The position numbers and the translations under genes were made by a program. The notes beneath the pieces were generated by a model. That model was not told the origin of the DNA, made no database searches, and saw only the letters and a program-made list of their open reading frames with translations. Below are positions 47,923 to 58,899 of a stretch of DNA of 64,000 nt, one piece after another. Origin of the DNA: Triatoma infestans (Eukaryota > Arthropoda > Insecta > Hemiptera > Reduviidae); NCBI GenBank assembly GCA_011037195.1, contig JAAEAF010002558.1, positions 1 to 64,000 of the forward strand, read 5' to 3'. Numbering within the stretch: position 1 is the first letter of the stretch; each line of letters opens with the position of its first letter.

Positions 47923-50639
47923 ACAATATTTCCTATAAACCCCTCACAGTACTGCTCTGGAACGCAAACGGAGTATCAGCTCACCGACAAGAATTACAAG
48001 TCTTACTGAATGACAGAAAAATCGACATCGCACTAATAACAGAAACACACTTGACTGACAATCACAACTTCTACATCCCTGGCTACCAGACATACAGGAC
48101 CAACCACACTGGACAGAGAGCTCAAGGTGGCTCTGCAATCTTGGCTGCTAACTCCTTATCTCATCACGAATACATCCTCACCTCAACAAATTCCTATCAA
48201 GTCACAGCAATATCTCTCTCATTATTTCCTTTTCCTATAATTTTGGCAGCAGTCTACTGTTCCCCTTCCACTACTATATATTATCCTCAATTTAGATCCC
48301 TTTTCCAATCCCTTGGTCCTCGTTTTATTGCCGGCGGGGATTTCAATGCCAAGCATCCGCAATGGGGCAGTAGGGTCGTCAACTCCCGAGGTCGCCTCCT
48401 TCATAGTCTTATCCTCTCACACAATTTCTCATTCATCTCTCCTGATTACCCCACATATTGGCCTTCCGATCCCAACCGTATTCCAGATCTAGTGGACTTC
48501 TTTGTCGCTTCTGGTGTAGGGTCCATTTTTTCAACCACAAATACCCTGAATGAATTATCCTCTGACCACTCTCCTGTGCTCCTCAACCTTAGCATAATTC
48601 CCATTCCGAAAGCTCCTAAGCCATACTTGATTGAAGGCCCGATTAATTGGGACATATTTCAAGATAAATTGGAAGATTCCCTTATTTTGAACTTTTCCCT
48701 AAAAACCGCCAATGAAATAGAAGAGGCTGTGCAACTCTTCACTAATTCCATCCAACATGCAGCCCAACAATCCTGTTCCTATCGTCGTCAATCCCATCCT
48801 TCACCTAACCAAACTCTCCCTAAACATATTCGTAACCTAATAACCGCTAAACGCCAGGCCAGAAGAAGATGGCAGCACACTCGTTATCCTTCTCATAAAA
48901 GAATTTTTAACCAACTAACTAACCTCTTGCGATCCCAGCTTTCCGAGTTCCGAGCCTCCCAGTACCAAAAACACATTGCTTCCCTATCCACTGATGATAA
49001 CTCCCTCTGGCTTGCCACTAAAAAAATTTTGAAATATCATAATACTATTTCTCCCATCCGCACACCTAATGGTTCCTGGGCTAGAAGCGACGAGGAAAGA
49101 GCTAATATATTTTCCAATTACTTAGAACAAACTTTCACTCCACACCCAGATATACTCGATCCTACCTACACAAAACATGTCCTTGATAACCTTGACATCC
49201 CTCTTCCTCTCCATCTTCCGCCTAAACCCATACTTCCTTCTGAGGTAAAATCCCTTATTGACCACCTGCCTCGGAAAAAAGCTCCTGGGCACGACCTCAT
49301 TACAACTAACATACTTCGCCATCTTCCTAGGAAGGCCATTGTTTTCCTCACTACTATTTTTAACTCTATTCTTCGTACAGCCCACTTTCCCATCCAGTGG
49401 AAATATTCCTTAATCACACTTATTCCCAAACCGCATAAACCTCCAAGTGAGGTATCTTCTTACCGACCTATCAGCCTTCTTCCTATACTATCCAAAGTCC
49501 TAGAAAAAATACTCCTCAAACGGCTAATTCCTATCCTAGAATCACAAAACATCATCCCTACCCACCAATTTGGATTCCGCACCCGTCATTCCACTATTCA
49601 ACAGTCCTTCAGAGTGGTCGATACTATTTCGTCCGCTCTAGAGAATAAGAAATATTGTCTGGGTGTCTTTCTGGACGTGGCTCAGGCTTTCGACAGAGTT
49701 TGGCACCCAGGACTACTCTATAAATTAAAACAATTTCTTCCCACTCCATTTTACCTTCTCCTGCAATCCTATCTTACGGACCGCTGTTTCAGAGTGAGAT
49801 GCGGCATTGAGGTTTCCGATTTACATGTTACCTGCGCCGGTGTGCCACAGGGCAGTATACTAGGACCAATCCTTTATACCATATACACTGCTGACATTCC
49901 TACCCATCCCCAAACACTAATAACAACCTATGCTGATGACACCGCAATACTATTTTCCCACCCTGATCCTTCTCATGTCTCTACTATTGTACAAGAACAC
50001 CTTGAGCTCATTGAAAGCTGGTGTAAAAAATCGAGAATAAAACTCAATCCTGCCAAATGTGTCCAGGTTACATTTACATTACGGAGACAGACTTGCCAAC
50101 CATTAACTATCAACAATGCAGAAATACCCACTTCTACACAGGTACGTTACCTAGGACTCTACCTGGACAGTCGTCTAACGTGGAACCCTCACACAAGACT
50201 TAAACGAAAAGAACTAAACAGACGTTACGGACTCTTGAGAAGACTCCTTGGACCTAAATCTACCATGAAGGTACAGAACAAACTCACACTCTACAAAACA
50301 CTACTTAGACCGATATGGACATATGGAGCAGAATTGTGGGGCTCCGCAAAACCTTCCAATGTACAACCCATACAATCCTTCCAATCCAAAGTCCTCCGCC
50401 GAATCGTTAACGCACCCTATTATGTCTCCAATCTCACCCTGCATCATGACCTTAATATTCCCTTCGTTAATGATCTAATCCTCTCCCGATTCCAAAATTT
50501 CCATAAAAGCCTAGAGCTTCACCCAAATCCTCTTGCCCAATCACTCTCTACACCTTTCCACCCTGACAATCCTCCACGACGTTTAAGACGTCGTTGGCCA
50601 CGAGATCTCCTTGCTCCTCAACCCACAAGTTCATCCTAG
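47919..50639 (+). CDS. jockey LINE ORF2, APE endonuclease-reverse transcriptase (906 aa)
   Basis: Nicks target DNA and reverse-transcribes the element RNA in place. Endonuclease, residues 1-220: WNANG at 14-18, Glu42 in ITETHL, Tyr113, Asp141 and Asn143 in GGDFNAKH, Asp190 and Asp216-His217 in SSDHSP; all catalytic positions are present. RT: YRPISLLPILSKVLEKIL, FGFRTRHSTIQQ, FLDVAQAFDRVWH, AGVPQGSILGPILYTIY, YADD at 671-674, YLGLYLDSRLTWN. No RNase H, as usual for the jockey clade. The start codon overlaps the ORF1 stop as ATGA, which suggests termination-reinitiation. No damage seen, so it may be mobile. Confidence 0.94.
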   Translation: MNNISYKPLTVLLWNANGVSAHRQELQVLLNDRKIDIALITETHLTDNHNFYIPGYQTYRTNHTGQRAQGGSAILAANSLSHHEYILTSTNSYQVTAISLSLFPFPIILAAVYCSPSTTIYYPQFRSLFQSLGPRFIAGGDFNAKHPQWGSRVVNSRGRLLHSLILSHNFSFISPDYPTYWPSDPNRIPDLVDFFVASGVGSIFSTTNTLNELSSDHSPVLLNLSIIPIPKAPKPYLIEGPINWDIFQDKLEDSLILNFSLKTANEIEEAVQLFTNSIQHAAQQSCSYRRQSHPSPNQTLPKHIRNLITAKRQARRRWQHTRYPSHKRIFNQLTNLLRSQLSEFRASQYQKHIASLSTDDNSLWLATKKILKYHNTISPIRTPNGSWARSDEERANIFSNYLEQTFTPHPDILDPTYTKHVLDNLDIPLPLHLPPKPILPSEVKSLIDHLPRKKAPGHDLITTNILRHLPRKAIVFLTTIFNSILRTAHFPIQWKYSLITLIPKPHKPPSEVSSYRPISLLPILSKVLEKILLKRLIPILESQNIIPTHQFGFRTRHSTIQQSFRVVDTISSALENKKYCLGVFLDVAQAFDRVWHPGLLYKLKQFLPTPFYLLLQSYLTDRCFRVRCGIEVSDLHVTCAGVPQGSILGPILYTIYTADIPTHPQTLITTYADDTAILFSHPDPSHVSTIVQEHLELIESWCKKSRIKLNPAKCVQVTFTLRRQTCQPLTINNAEIPTSTQVRYLGLYLDSRLTWNPHTRLKRKELNRRYGLLRRLLGPKSTMKVQNKLTLYKTLLRPIWTYGAELWGSAKPSNVQPIQSFQSKVLRRIVNAPYYVSNLTLHHDLNIPFVNDLILSRFQNFHKSLELHPNPLAQSLSTPFHPDNPPRRLRRRWPRDLLAPQPTSSS

Positions 50640-50867
50640 GGAGTTCCAGCGCTGGTTGGTTTCTCCCATCACGTCATCCTAGTTGTGGCGCTGAGCTTAG
50701 CTCAGTGACACAATTGTTTATAATACTGTATATACACTTTTGCCATTGTATATAGTTGTACAGATGCAAATAAATATATATAAAAAAAAAAAAAAAAAAA
50801 AAAAAAAATATTTTCAATTTTAGATGTGCTGGTGTACTTAAATGGAAAACAATTTGACACCATCCTT

Positions 50868-51280
50868 GATTTTTCATTTTTGAGAATATTGTTTGTTCAA
50901 ACACACGCACATACCATTCCTTCTCTCTCTCTCTCCCTCTCTCACACAACCAGAGCACCGATATATAGATTATAGATTTTTCGCGTAGAAACTATTATTT
51001 AATGCAATTTAACCATGCTGTGATTTTTCATTTTTGAGATATTTTGTTCAAACACACGCACATACACATTCTCTCTCTCTCTCTCTCTCACACACACACG
51101 CACATATATATATATATAGATTATTCGCTAGAAACTTTATTTTATGTCAATTTAACCATGCTGTGATTTTTCATTTTTGAGATATTTTGTTCAAACACAC
51201 GCACATACACATTCTCTCTCTCTCTCACACACGCACATACACACACACACACACACATACACACACACACACACACACAC
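50868..51280. repeat. Tandem repeat of 140-155 bp units with CT/AC microsatellites
   Basis: Units start at 50868, 51022 and 51164 with gatttttcatttttgaga, then caaacacacgcacata, a (CT)n run, an (AC)n run, and gctagaaactttattttatg. The third unit is cut in its AC run by a LINE (51281-54731) and resumes at 54731-54790 with the gctagaaactttttttta part. Confidence 0.85.
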
Positions 51281-51690
51281 ATCTAAACTTAGAAGAAGAT
51301 GTGATGAATGTAACTGATTTGGACGGTGCTTTGGAGGGATTTTTTCGTAGCTCACGAGATTTCGAAAACCATGTTGAGTCTTTCTTTACTAATATTATCA
51401 TCGTTTGTGCAGAGTGTATTCCAGTAATTCGGCAGAGATTTAAATCTGTAAAGAAAACTGTTAGCTGGTGGAGCGAAGAATTGACTATCATGCGGAAAAA
51501 GGTAAACGCCGCTAGGCGTTTGTACCAGCGCACTTATCGTAACCAGACTGTTCGAGAGACAAGAAAGAAACTGTATTTTGGTATCAAGAAACAATATATA
51601 CAACAAATAAAAGAGGCGAAACTGGATTCCTGGAAGAAGTTTGTGATGCGACCTCTGCCATTAACCCTTGGAATTTTGCTTACAAGGTAG
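51281..51690 (+). pseudogene. R1-clade LINE, linker before RT
   Basis: Open frame NVTDLDGALEGFFRSSRDF ... KTVSWWSEELTIMRKKVNAA ... RRLYQRTYRNQ, the conserved W-W-x-E-L...R-K...R...Y.R region between endonuclease and RT. The frame shifts near 51655 (AINPWNFAYKVAAGK continues in another frame), with further stops up to about 51990. Confidence 0.78.
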
Positions 51691-52071
51691 CAGCAGGCAA
51701 ATTGCGACCTGCTACTTGTATAACAACGATTCCTAAAGAGAATGGCCAATTTACAGGTAATTTAGAAGAAACAGAGGCTATTTTTGGGGAAGTTGGTGCC
51801 ATTAGATAACCCGTCGGTAGAATTACCAATTCACAAAGAAGTTAGGCTAGAAATGGATAAGGAGTTATACACAAGAGATGATGTTATTTTTTCAAGATTC
51901 GAAGTGGAAAATGCAATTTAAAGTATGCGGCCAAACAAAGCACCAGGTTATGACGTATTGACCAGCGACATTTTGAGTGAGGTTTTTAAGGTATAACCGG
52001 CAGCTATTTCATGTATATACGTAGAGTGCCTGCGACGTGGCATTTTTCCAATTTGTTGGAAAAAATCTAGA

Positions 52072-53025
52072 GTGGTCATTTTAGAGAAACCGGGTAAATG
52101 TGATTCAGTGGATAATTCTCGGTTTAGACACATCAGTTTGTTGCCTGTAGCAGGTAAGATTCTAGACAAACTAATGATGGACAGAATCATGCATCACTTA
52201 AACTCCAATAATCTACTTTCTGGGAAGCAATTTGGATTTAGACCTCAAACTTCGACAGTGAATGCTCTCAAAACGGCTGTAGAATTCATAAGGTGTTATT
52301 TTGAAATCAAGTGGGAGGTACTGCTTATTTCTCTTGATGCACAAGGAGCGTTTGATGCTGCTTGGTGGCCGGCAGTTCTGAAGAGTTTAAGAGTGAGAAA
52401 TTTGTACCTTGTTTCGAAAAGTTACTTGTCCCATCGATCGGCATTCTTGAATCTTAACTCTGTTTCAAAGGAGGCCACGGTTTCAAAAGGCTGTCCGCAA
52501 GGATCATGTTGTGGCCCTGGATATTGGAGGCTTCTGTATGATGATTTGTTGAGACTCAGCTTTCCTGGTAATTGCGAAATAATAGCTTTCGCTGATGACC
52601 TGTTGATTCTGGTGTCCGGGCAGAGTGGTATAGAGCTTGGATTTGACGGCAACAGAATATTAGGAATTGTGGAGGGACGGGCTCTGACTAATAAAATAGA
52701 GTTCAATAGAACTCAAAGTAAGGTCATGCATCTATCGCGAAAAACAAATCCAGAGTCTGAGGTAGTACTAGTCTATTTAGGAAGCGAAAAACTAGAAATG
52801 GTAAACCAATTGAAGTATCTAGGCGTGATAATAGACAGGAAATTACATTGGGATGAACATCTTCATTATGTTTGTGAAAAGAGCTGGCAGTTTATAAACG
52901 TATTGTTGAGAGCGGCGAAAGTGCATTGGGGACTTGGAAATGAGGCTCTGAAAGTAATATACCAAGCGCTTTCCTACCATTATTATCATATGCTATTCCT
53001 GTATGGCATTCAGCACTTCGTCTGA
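52072..53025 (+). pseudogene. R1-clade LINE, reverse transcriptase
   Basis: NSRFRHISLLPVAGKILDKL, FGFRPQTSTVNAL, LISLDAQGAFDAAWWPAVL, CPQGSCCGPGYWRLLYDDLL, catalytic FADD at 52588-52599, LKYLGVIIDRKLHWDEH. The RT itself is open for 317 codons, and the start of RT (NKAPG at about 51940) lies upstream behind stops. A frameshift near 52985 separates it from the next part. Confidence 0.85.
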
Positions 53026-53051
53026 AAATAAATCAGAAGAAAATCGAAAGA

Positions 53052-53996
53052 GTGCAAAGGCTGTTTCTATTGCGCCAAATAAAAGGGTACCGAACTATTT
53101 CTATTAATGCCGCCTGTGTAATAGCCGGTGTGATGCCAATATGTCTTCAGTTGAAAGAATATGCTACTCTGGATGTCATCCAGGCAGGAGGAACTGTTGA
53201 AGGCATAGACGGAAGATTATTGGATAGACCTGTTTGCTTCAGGATGTGGCCGCACCCTGCCACATTTCCGGCAATTAATAATGACATGATGATGGTGGAT
53301 GCTGTGGAAATCTACACCGATGGTAGCAAGGAAGATGAGCAAGTCGGATGCGCTTTCGTTGTTTACAGATTGGAGCGGCTAGTAGTGGAGGAGAAATTTC
53401 GGCTTGCCTCATTCTGTTCAAATAATCAGGCTGAACAGCTGGCTATAGTGAAAGCTCTGGAGTGGCTGCTACCAAACGCTAACGCGAGTGACAAATTTAA
53501 AATATTTACAGATAGCCGTGTCACTTTGGATTCCTTAAGGAATACCGACAATCACTTACCCTTGATCATAATGATTAGAGAGAAAGTTTACGAATTGCAA
53601 CAACATTGCGTCATTTTGTTTTCATGGGTAAAGGCACATGATGGAATAATCGGCAACGAAAGAGCAAACATGTTGGCCAAATTGGCTTCAAGAGATAATG
53701 AGTTGCCAATCATGTATAATAATTATCCAAGAGCAACGGTTATGCACTGGTTACAACAGCGTGGCTTGGAAGTTTGGCAACGACTCTGGTCAGAATCTTG
53801 TACGGAAGCTCTGACAAGAGAGTTTTTCCCTTCAGTTCAGGAACGTCTTCATATGCGGCATCTAAAGATTCATTACAGGCTAACCCAATTTCTGTCAGGT
53901 TATGGCAAGATGGCCGAGTATCTTCACAGATTTAATATTATCGTTTCTCCAGCCTGTTCCTGCGACTCCATAACACCACAAACAGTGGACCACTAA
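53052..53996 (+). pseudogene. R1-clade LINE, RNase H and C-terminus
   Basis: RNase H: EIYTDGSKEDEQVGCAF (Asp), NNQAEQLAIVKALEW (Glu), IFTDSRVTLDSL (Asp), WVKAHDGIIGNERANMLAKL, where the last catalytic Asp is Asn. C-terminal zinc segment CSCDSITPQTVDH is cut by TAA at 53994-53996; the continuation LWDCGSLLPARRIFLQQ runs on to a stop at about 54152. Confidence 0.85.
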
Positions 53997-54790
53997 TTGT
54001 GGGACTGCGGTAGTCTATTACCTGCCAGGCGGATATTTTTACAGCAGATCATCACTCAGGGCATGTGCTGGCCTCCGCTAAATCGGAATTGCTTCAAACA
54101 GATTTGTTCTCCCATTTCTCAAGATACATCTCTCAAATATTTTAATTCTTAAATGACTGAACAGTATCAATCCTATGCGAAAATAATAGTAATGATAAAA
54201 TTTATTTATTACATTTAATGTAACAATAATATAATAATAAATATATATATATTATAAAAAATAAAAAAATAAAATAGAAAAAAAAATAAAAATAAAAATA
54301 AATAAATAAATAAAAAATAATAAAAAATAAATAAATAAATATATAAATTAATAATAATAAAAGTAATTGTTACATCAGTTATCAATGACATTAAAAAAAA
54401 GTAAAATAAAACAAAATAAATAAATAAATAAAAGTAAAACTAGGTTAATTAGTTTATTTTACCTATTAAAATTTGTTTTTATCTTTTAATTTCTTTTTTT
54501 CTATGGTGTGTGTGCTTTTGCATCTTCAATCGCGTATTACTTATGCTTGTATTTATCTGTTTATATTATCATTTAAGTGTCAATATCATGTATCATTATC
54601 ATGTAATTATTATGTCCGATGAATTTACTTGTTTTTTTAAAGCATTAAATTTATTTTGTTATATGTATTGTAACTGATGTAAATTTCATGTAGTACTCAG
54701 ATGAGTGGAACGTGTTGAAAAAAAAAAAAAACACACACACACATTAAAGATGATTTGCTAGAAACTTTTTTTTATGTATTTCCGGTGAAA

Positions 54791-56344
54791 AGTATATTTC
54801 GAAATTTTGACCCAATTGCCACATTTCCTCTTACAAGCAATAAGAGAATAGATAAAGAAAATTACCACATTACCACTTTGTTAACAATAAAATAATTGAC
54901 TTCGTGAATCTTACAATGTCTTAGGTTATTCCTTGGATATTCTCTTCTTATATTTTCAGGGCAGGATATAAAGCCGTGTACAGGCATCAATATTTTCTGA
55001 GAAATCCTATAAGGATAATGTCAGAATGTTTAAAATGGTGGAGTGAGCTTGGTGATTGTTTATAAGAGGTTGCCTTGGTAAACAAACCCTTGTAAATAAT
55101 CCCTACCCCAATCCCTACTGAACCTTACCACGAGTAGTTAAACATCAAAATTCCCTTACTAGGAACTCACAGTGCCTCTTCTACAAAGAGCGTTCTGTAT
55201 ATTTAGTGGAAACATTATACTGATTGTCAGTTTTATTACAAAAGTGACATGTTATATCTCCGACAATGCTGAGAAAATGCAAACTATAATTAATCAGAAG
55301 TTATTGTAGATACTGTAAATTACTATTTCAGCTTCTTTCAGTACTTCATTCTGATGGATTAATGCCTTCGCTTTCTTTGGTTGGCTATTACTACCTGATA
55401 ATACAGGGTGCATTCAATTGGGATTTAAAGTTAACAATTTTCTTATGTAAACTTAAAGGTTCCCCTTTTTCAAGCTTTATAAAAGCTTTGAATTGTGGTG
55501 GCAGAAAATTATGTGAGCGTTCGATAACATATTTTTATAAATTTGTAACGGATCTGTTATATATATTTTTTTTTTTTCAAAATTAATGCTTTGTAACACA
55601 GGAGCAGTATTTTATTAAAAAATCTTAATAATGTTTAATGTTTACTGTTTAATGAAAATTAAAGTAATTTAAGTCTATGCCAAAATATAAACTATTTTAT
55701 TTTCAAAAATTATGTTAAAAGCGTTTGTCCTTGTACATTGGATATGGTAAAAGATATTCCAGTCTGATGAAGTGCCACAATAATACCGTGTATTTTCTGT
55801 TTTTGACTGATAAGCCAGTTGAATAACCATATTAATAGTCAGGTAAAGTGGTGAATGGCAAGTTATGCTTCAGTGATTTAAGAAATAATCCATTGCTCAA
55901 CTGTATACCAACTAGAGAATTCTGGAAGGGATGCTGACAGGCAATTAATTATCAGTATAAAAGATAAAACTGGAAATGGGGCAAATAATTTAGTCAACAG
56001 AAACTCGTGGCTTATATATTGATTATAAGTAATTTTTGACAAGGAAAATGTAAAGCTTATTTATCCATACTTATTATATTTACTTATTTATTTATATACA
56101 TTGAAGATAATTGCCTAGAGTTGCGGTATTGTTTAAATATTAAAATCTTTTATAAATTTGAATAAATAAATCTGAATTTTTTCGTAGTTCTATCACTTCG
56201 ATTAATTAATGAAATTGTCTTCGGAAATGCTTTTCATTATATTTAAGAATAAACTTTAAAGTGTACTCGTTGTGGCGTGACATTGAAATCATTAAATGCA
56301 GGCTTCAAGTATACAAGTTGGTTTGTGAATATTTCAAATGGGGA
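54791..56344. other. Sequence between the R1-clade LINE and a jockey relic
   Basis: No gene recognised. Two acceptor-like sites are followed by short open stretches: 54959-55063 (AGYKAVYRHQYFLRNPIRIM... to a stop) and 55332-55586. Neither resembles P450 exons 10-11. Confidence 0.45.
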
Positions 56345-57331
56345 AGGGGCCACATGTATCTATCCGCTGTTTTTCCACCCAACAAAATGGTCCGAACATT
56401 GTTCCATGAATCCACTCAGTTAGATATTGATACTTCTCTTCCTCTCACCATTCCTCCAAGTCCATTAGTCCTTCTCAAAACGAGTATTATTCAGCAACTT
56501 TCTACAAAGAAAAACCTGGCAGTATCCTCATTATAACATTAATGCTCCATCATCTTCCTATAAAAGCAACTGTCCTCCAAAGTACGATTTATACAATTTA
56601 TAATGCAGTATTTAGAACCGTTTATTTTCCGTTACTCTGGAAATTCTCCATAATTCGTCTTATTCCGAAACGTAATAACCCCCATGATCTCCTTCCCTCC
56701 TAATCGTATGGCCTTCTCCAGTACTTGACAAATACTTGAGGAAATCCTTCTTAAAAATATCCTCCCCATACTTGAATTCTCTAATAATATCCCAAATTAC
56801 CAGTCTGGTTTCAGACGTAACCATTATAAAATACCACCGTCTCATTGCGTTGTGGACGTCAACGCATCCTCCCTTAAGAAGGAAGAGTATTGCTCGGGTG
56901 TCTTTCCTTGATATACAGCAAGCCTTCGATAGGATGTGGGACCCGAGTATGCTCTGGAAACAAGTGCATCCCCCCATTCACCTATTATCTTATTCAAAAC
57001 TCCGATTTGACCGATACTTTCGAATACAAGACGGTATATATTCTCTTTCCTATCCGTAAAGGCGAAGCAGGCGTTCCGCAAGGCAATATTCTCGGCCCTC
57101 TCCTGTACCCTATACATTCAGCCGATTATTCCTAGAAACTATACTCCTCACCTATACAGGTACATTCATCCTCTCTGTTAATCCAGACCAAGAAATCAAT
57201 AAGCCCACCTCCTTTCCTCAGAATTGTGGTTTGAAAGATAGAAAATTAAACTGAATGAAACCAAATCTCAAAACATCACATTCACCATCCACCGTATCAT
57301 TTTCCCTCCAATTTATTACAACTTAATTCTT

Positions 57332-57672
57332 GTTGTGGTCGGTTCCGCAGAGCTACAAACCATCTTTTTGATACTTTCCCTGATAGCCTGCTTCTTTTGG
57401 CGGTCATCAACCGGTTTCGGGCGTTCGCCCATCATCAGGATGTTTTTGTCAATACAGTTTGATAACATGGACTTGCACGGAGAAAATTCAGTAATACACC
57501 CTTATATAACAGCATACACTCAGTTAATACACTCTGTGCAAGAGGGGCTCAGGGTTGCTCAGGAGGAGCTGAGGCTTGCTCTGTGCGAGTCTATGTTATT
57601 ACACAGTTTTCACAAAAACAACCAGTTGATGACCGCCAAAAGAAGTAGGCTATCACGAAAAATATCTCTTAT
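57332..57672. mobile_element. Foldback element with hammerhead-like motif, copy C
   Basis: Inserted in a jockey relic. Left end GTTGTGGTCGGTTCCGCAGA; arms pair as gcctgcttcttttggcggtc / gaccgccaaaagaagtaggc; centre has an extra gctcaggg..gctgaggct segment. The right arm has lost the ribozyme core. The jockey coding sequence resumes right after it. Confidence 0.65.
57405..57442 (-). ncRNA. Hammerhead-ribozyme-like motif (copy C)
   Basis: Minus strand: stem I CAUC (57442-57439) and GAUG (57408-57405) form four Watson-Crick pairs. Core CUGAUGA, then an extra U, stem II GGGC/GCCC with loop GAAC, core GAAA, CCGG, cleavage triplet GUU. The two stem II loops of copies A and C differ while the stem is kept. 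Confidence 0.58.
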
Positions 57673-57863
57673 GACAACTTATTTCTATCCCACCCACCAA
57701 TGTTGCCCGGTTTTCCACAGCCAAACGACTAAATTGGAACCCACATACTCTATAAAAAGAACTCAACTTAACAGACGCTTCGATTATTGAAAAGACTACT
57801 TGAAAATAGATCTGAATCTCCCTCTAGACAACAAACGACTGATATATAACTCGATAATGGATG

Positions 57864-58175
57864 TGTTGGATGGAGAGAATTGGTTTTGTTTGATGAGTTA
57901 AGAAGAAGACTTGGTTAACACTGGTTAACTGATATATTAATAAATACACACAGACTGCCCGGACTTTACAATGGATGAATGTTTAAGGTTGAATGGTAAG
58001 GGAGAGACACGTAGCGATTAGATGTACTGAACTAATTTCCACTGTGTTTAACTGAGTTTCATGAACTGTCCGTCGCTATATTTATACAGCTTCTCCCACT
58101 CTCCCATTCCAGTCCGAGAGAGTGGTTGAGCTTCTCTTGCTTTCTGTGGTTGCTGTTTGCTCTCTTGCTGTTACA
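57864..58175. mobile_element. Solo LTR, same family, inside a jockey relic
   Basis: About 312 bp, TGTTGGATGGAGAGAATTGG to TTGCTGTTACA. Shared with 40375-40707: the TGTT start, gagagaa-ttggttttg-ttga, a TATA-like ctatatttatacag, ttctcccactct, and the ttgctgttaca end. The jockey reading frame resumes directly after it, which fixes the boundaries. Confidence 0.65.
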
Positions 58176-58663
58176 ACTCTATATTAAATCAAATCTGGAT
58201 ATATCGTATTAATTTATGGGGTTCAACAAAACATTCCAATCTCCAAAGACTTTAATCCCTTCTTCAATCGTAAATGCCCCTTCAATGTTTCCAATCTAAG
58301 GAGACCTTGAAATTCAGATATTTTTTCAGTCTAGATACCAGGATCCTATATGAAAAATTCCATCAATCCCTAAAATCATTCTAATCCTTTAGACTATTAT
58401 TTATCATCCCTCACTTTTCCAAATATGTCAAGGCGTTTAATACACCAATAGTCTCGTGATCTTCTCTCTACAAGTGATGAGGGAAATTAGTTCTGTGTAT
58501 AGGGAGTGTACATTCGGAGTGTGCATGTACCTAAGTGAGTGAGCGAGTGCGTGTGTGTGTGTGTGTATATGCGCGCGCGGTATGTGCCTGCTTTATGATT
58601 ACTCTGTTGTTACTTATAGCGTAAGAAAACTGTGTAGTAATACAAATAATAATAATAATAAAA

Positions 58664-58899
58664 GAGGGATGGGAATACCTAAGTGGTTAGCTTACTGGAC
58701 TCCCACCGGAGGACCCGGTTTCGAGTCCCGCAGTGCTAGCCTTAGATTTTTTCTTCCTAGGAGCTTCTATAGCTCACTGCCCGGTGATGGACAGTGTTGT
58801 CTGTAACGAGAGAACACTGTCCGTAGGCCGGCAGTGCCCTGAGAGGCTCCGGGCGCCAATGACCATAGATGCTGATGCTCCTTAAATTAAAAAAAAAAA
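58664..58899 (+). mobile_element. tRNA-derived SINE, family S1
   Basis: Best-preserved S1 copy. Head GAGGGATGGGAATACCTAAG, B box GGTTTCGAGTCCC, body ending in ggctccgggcgccaatgac and a poly-A tail. A (AAT)n run lies just upstream. Confidence 0.85.

Larger units (their letters stand above)
46173..50807 (+). mobile_element. Full-length jockey-type LINE, apparently intact
   Basis: 4.6-kb non-LTR retrotransposon: 5' UTR 46173-46563 starting CAGTGCCC (a CAGT-like start is usual for jockey elements with internal promoters), gag-like ORF1, APE-RT ORF2, short 3' UTR with AATAAA at 50769-50774, and a poly-A tail of about 25. Both ORFs are open. It begins exactly where homology between the P450 copies ends. 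I find no target-site duplication: the sequence after the tail does not repeat the left flank and does not continue the intron. Confidence 0.92.
51281..54731 (+). mobile_element. R1-clade LINE (Mino/Waldo-like), 5'-truncated, in an AC microsatellite
   Basis: Plus-strand non-LTR element with RT and RNase H of R1-clade type. (AC)n lies on both sides: ...acacac up to 51280 and acacacacacac from 54732, with a poly-A end between. R1-clade families Waldo and Mino are known to insert into (ACAY)n and (AC)n repeats, which matches. The endonuclease is missing, several stops and shifts interrupt the frame, and the 3' UTR (54153-54717) is very AT-rich. Confidence 0.82.
56345..58430 (+). pseudogene. jockey-type LINE relic, relative of the intact element
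   Basis: Follows the ORF2 of 47919-50639 block by block: IDTSLPLTIPPSPLVLL (56425), EEILLKNILPILEFSNNIP (56738), FGFR-like SGFRRNHYK, CSGVFLDIQQAFDRMWDPSM (56895), AGVPQGNILGPLLYPIHSAD (57065), YADD reduced to YTGT (57155), LNRRF (57770), then IVNAPSMFP (58270) and FHQSLKSF-like text. Many shifts. Interrupted by a foldback element (57332-57672) and a solo LTR (57864-58175). Confidence 0.8.

Noticed and set aside
51225..51533. Minus-strand frame across the AC microsatellite and LINE start
   Set aside because: It reads through simple repeats into antisense of the RT linker; no independent evidence.
54959..55063. Candidate exon 10 or 11 of P450 copy 2
   Set aside because: It lacks FxxGxRxCxG and any similarity to exon 10 or 11 of copy 1.
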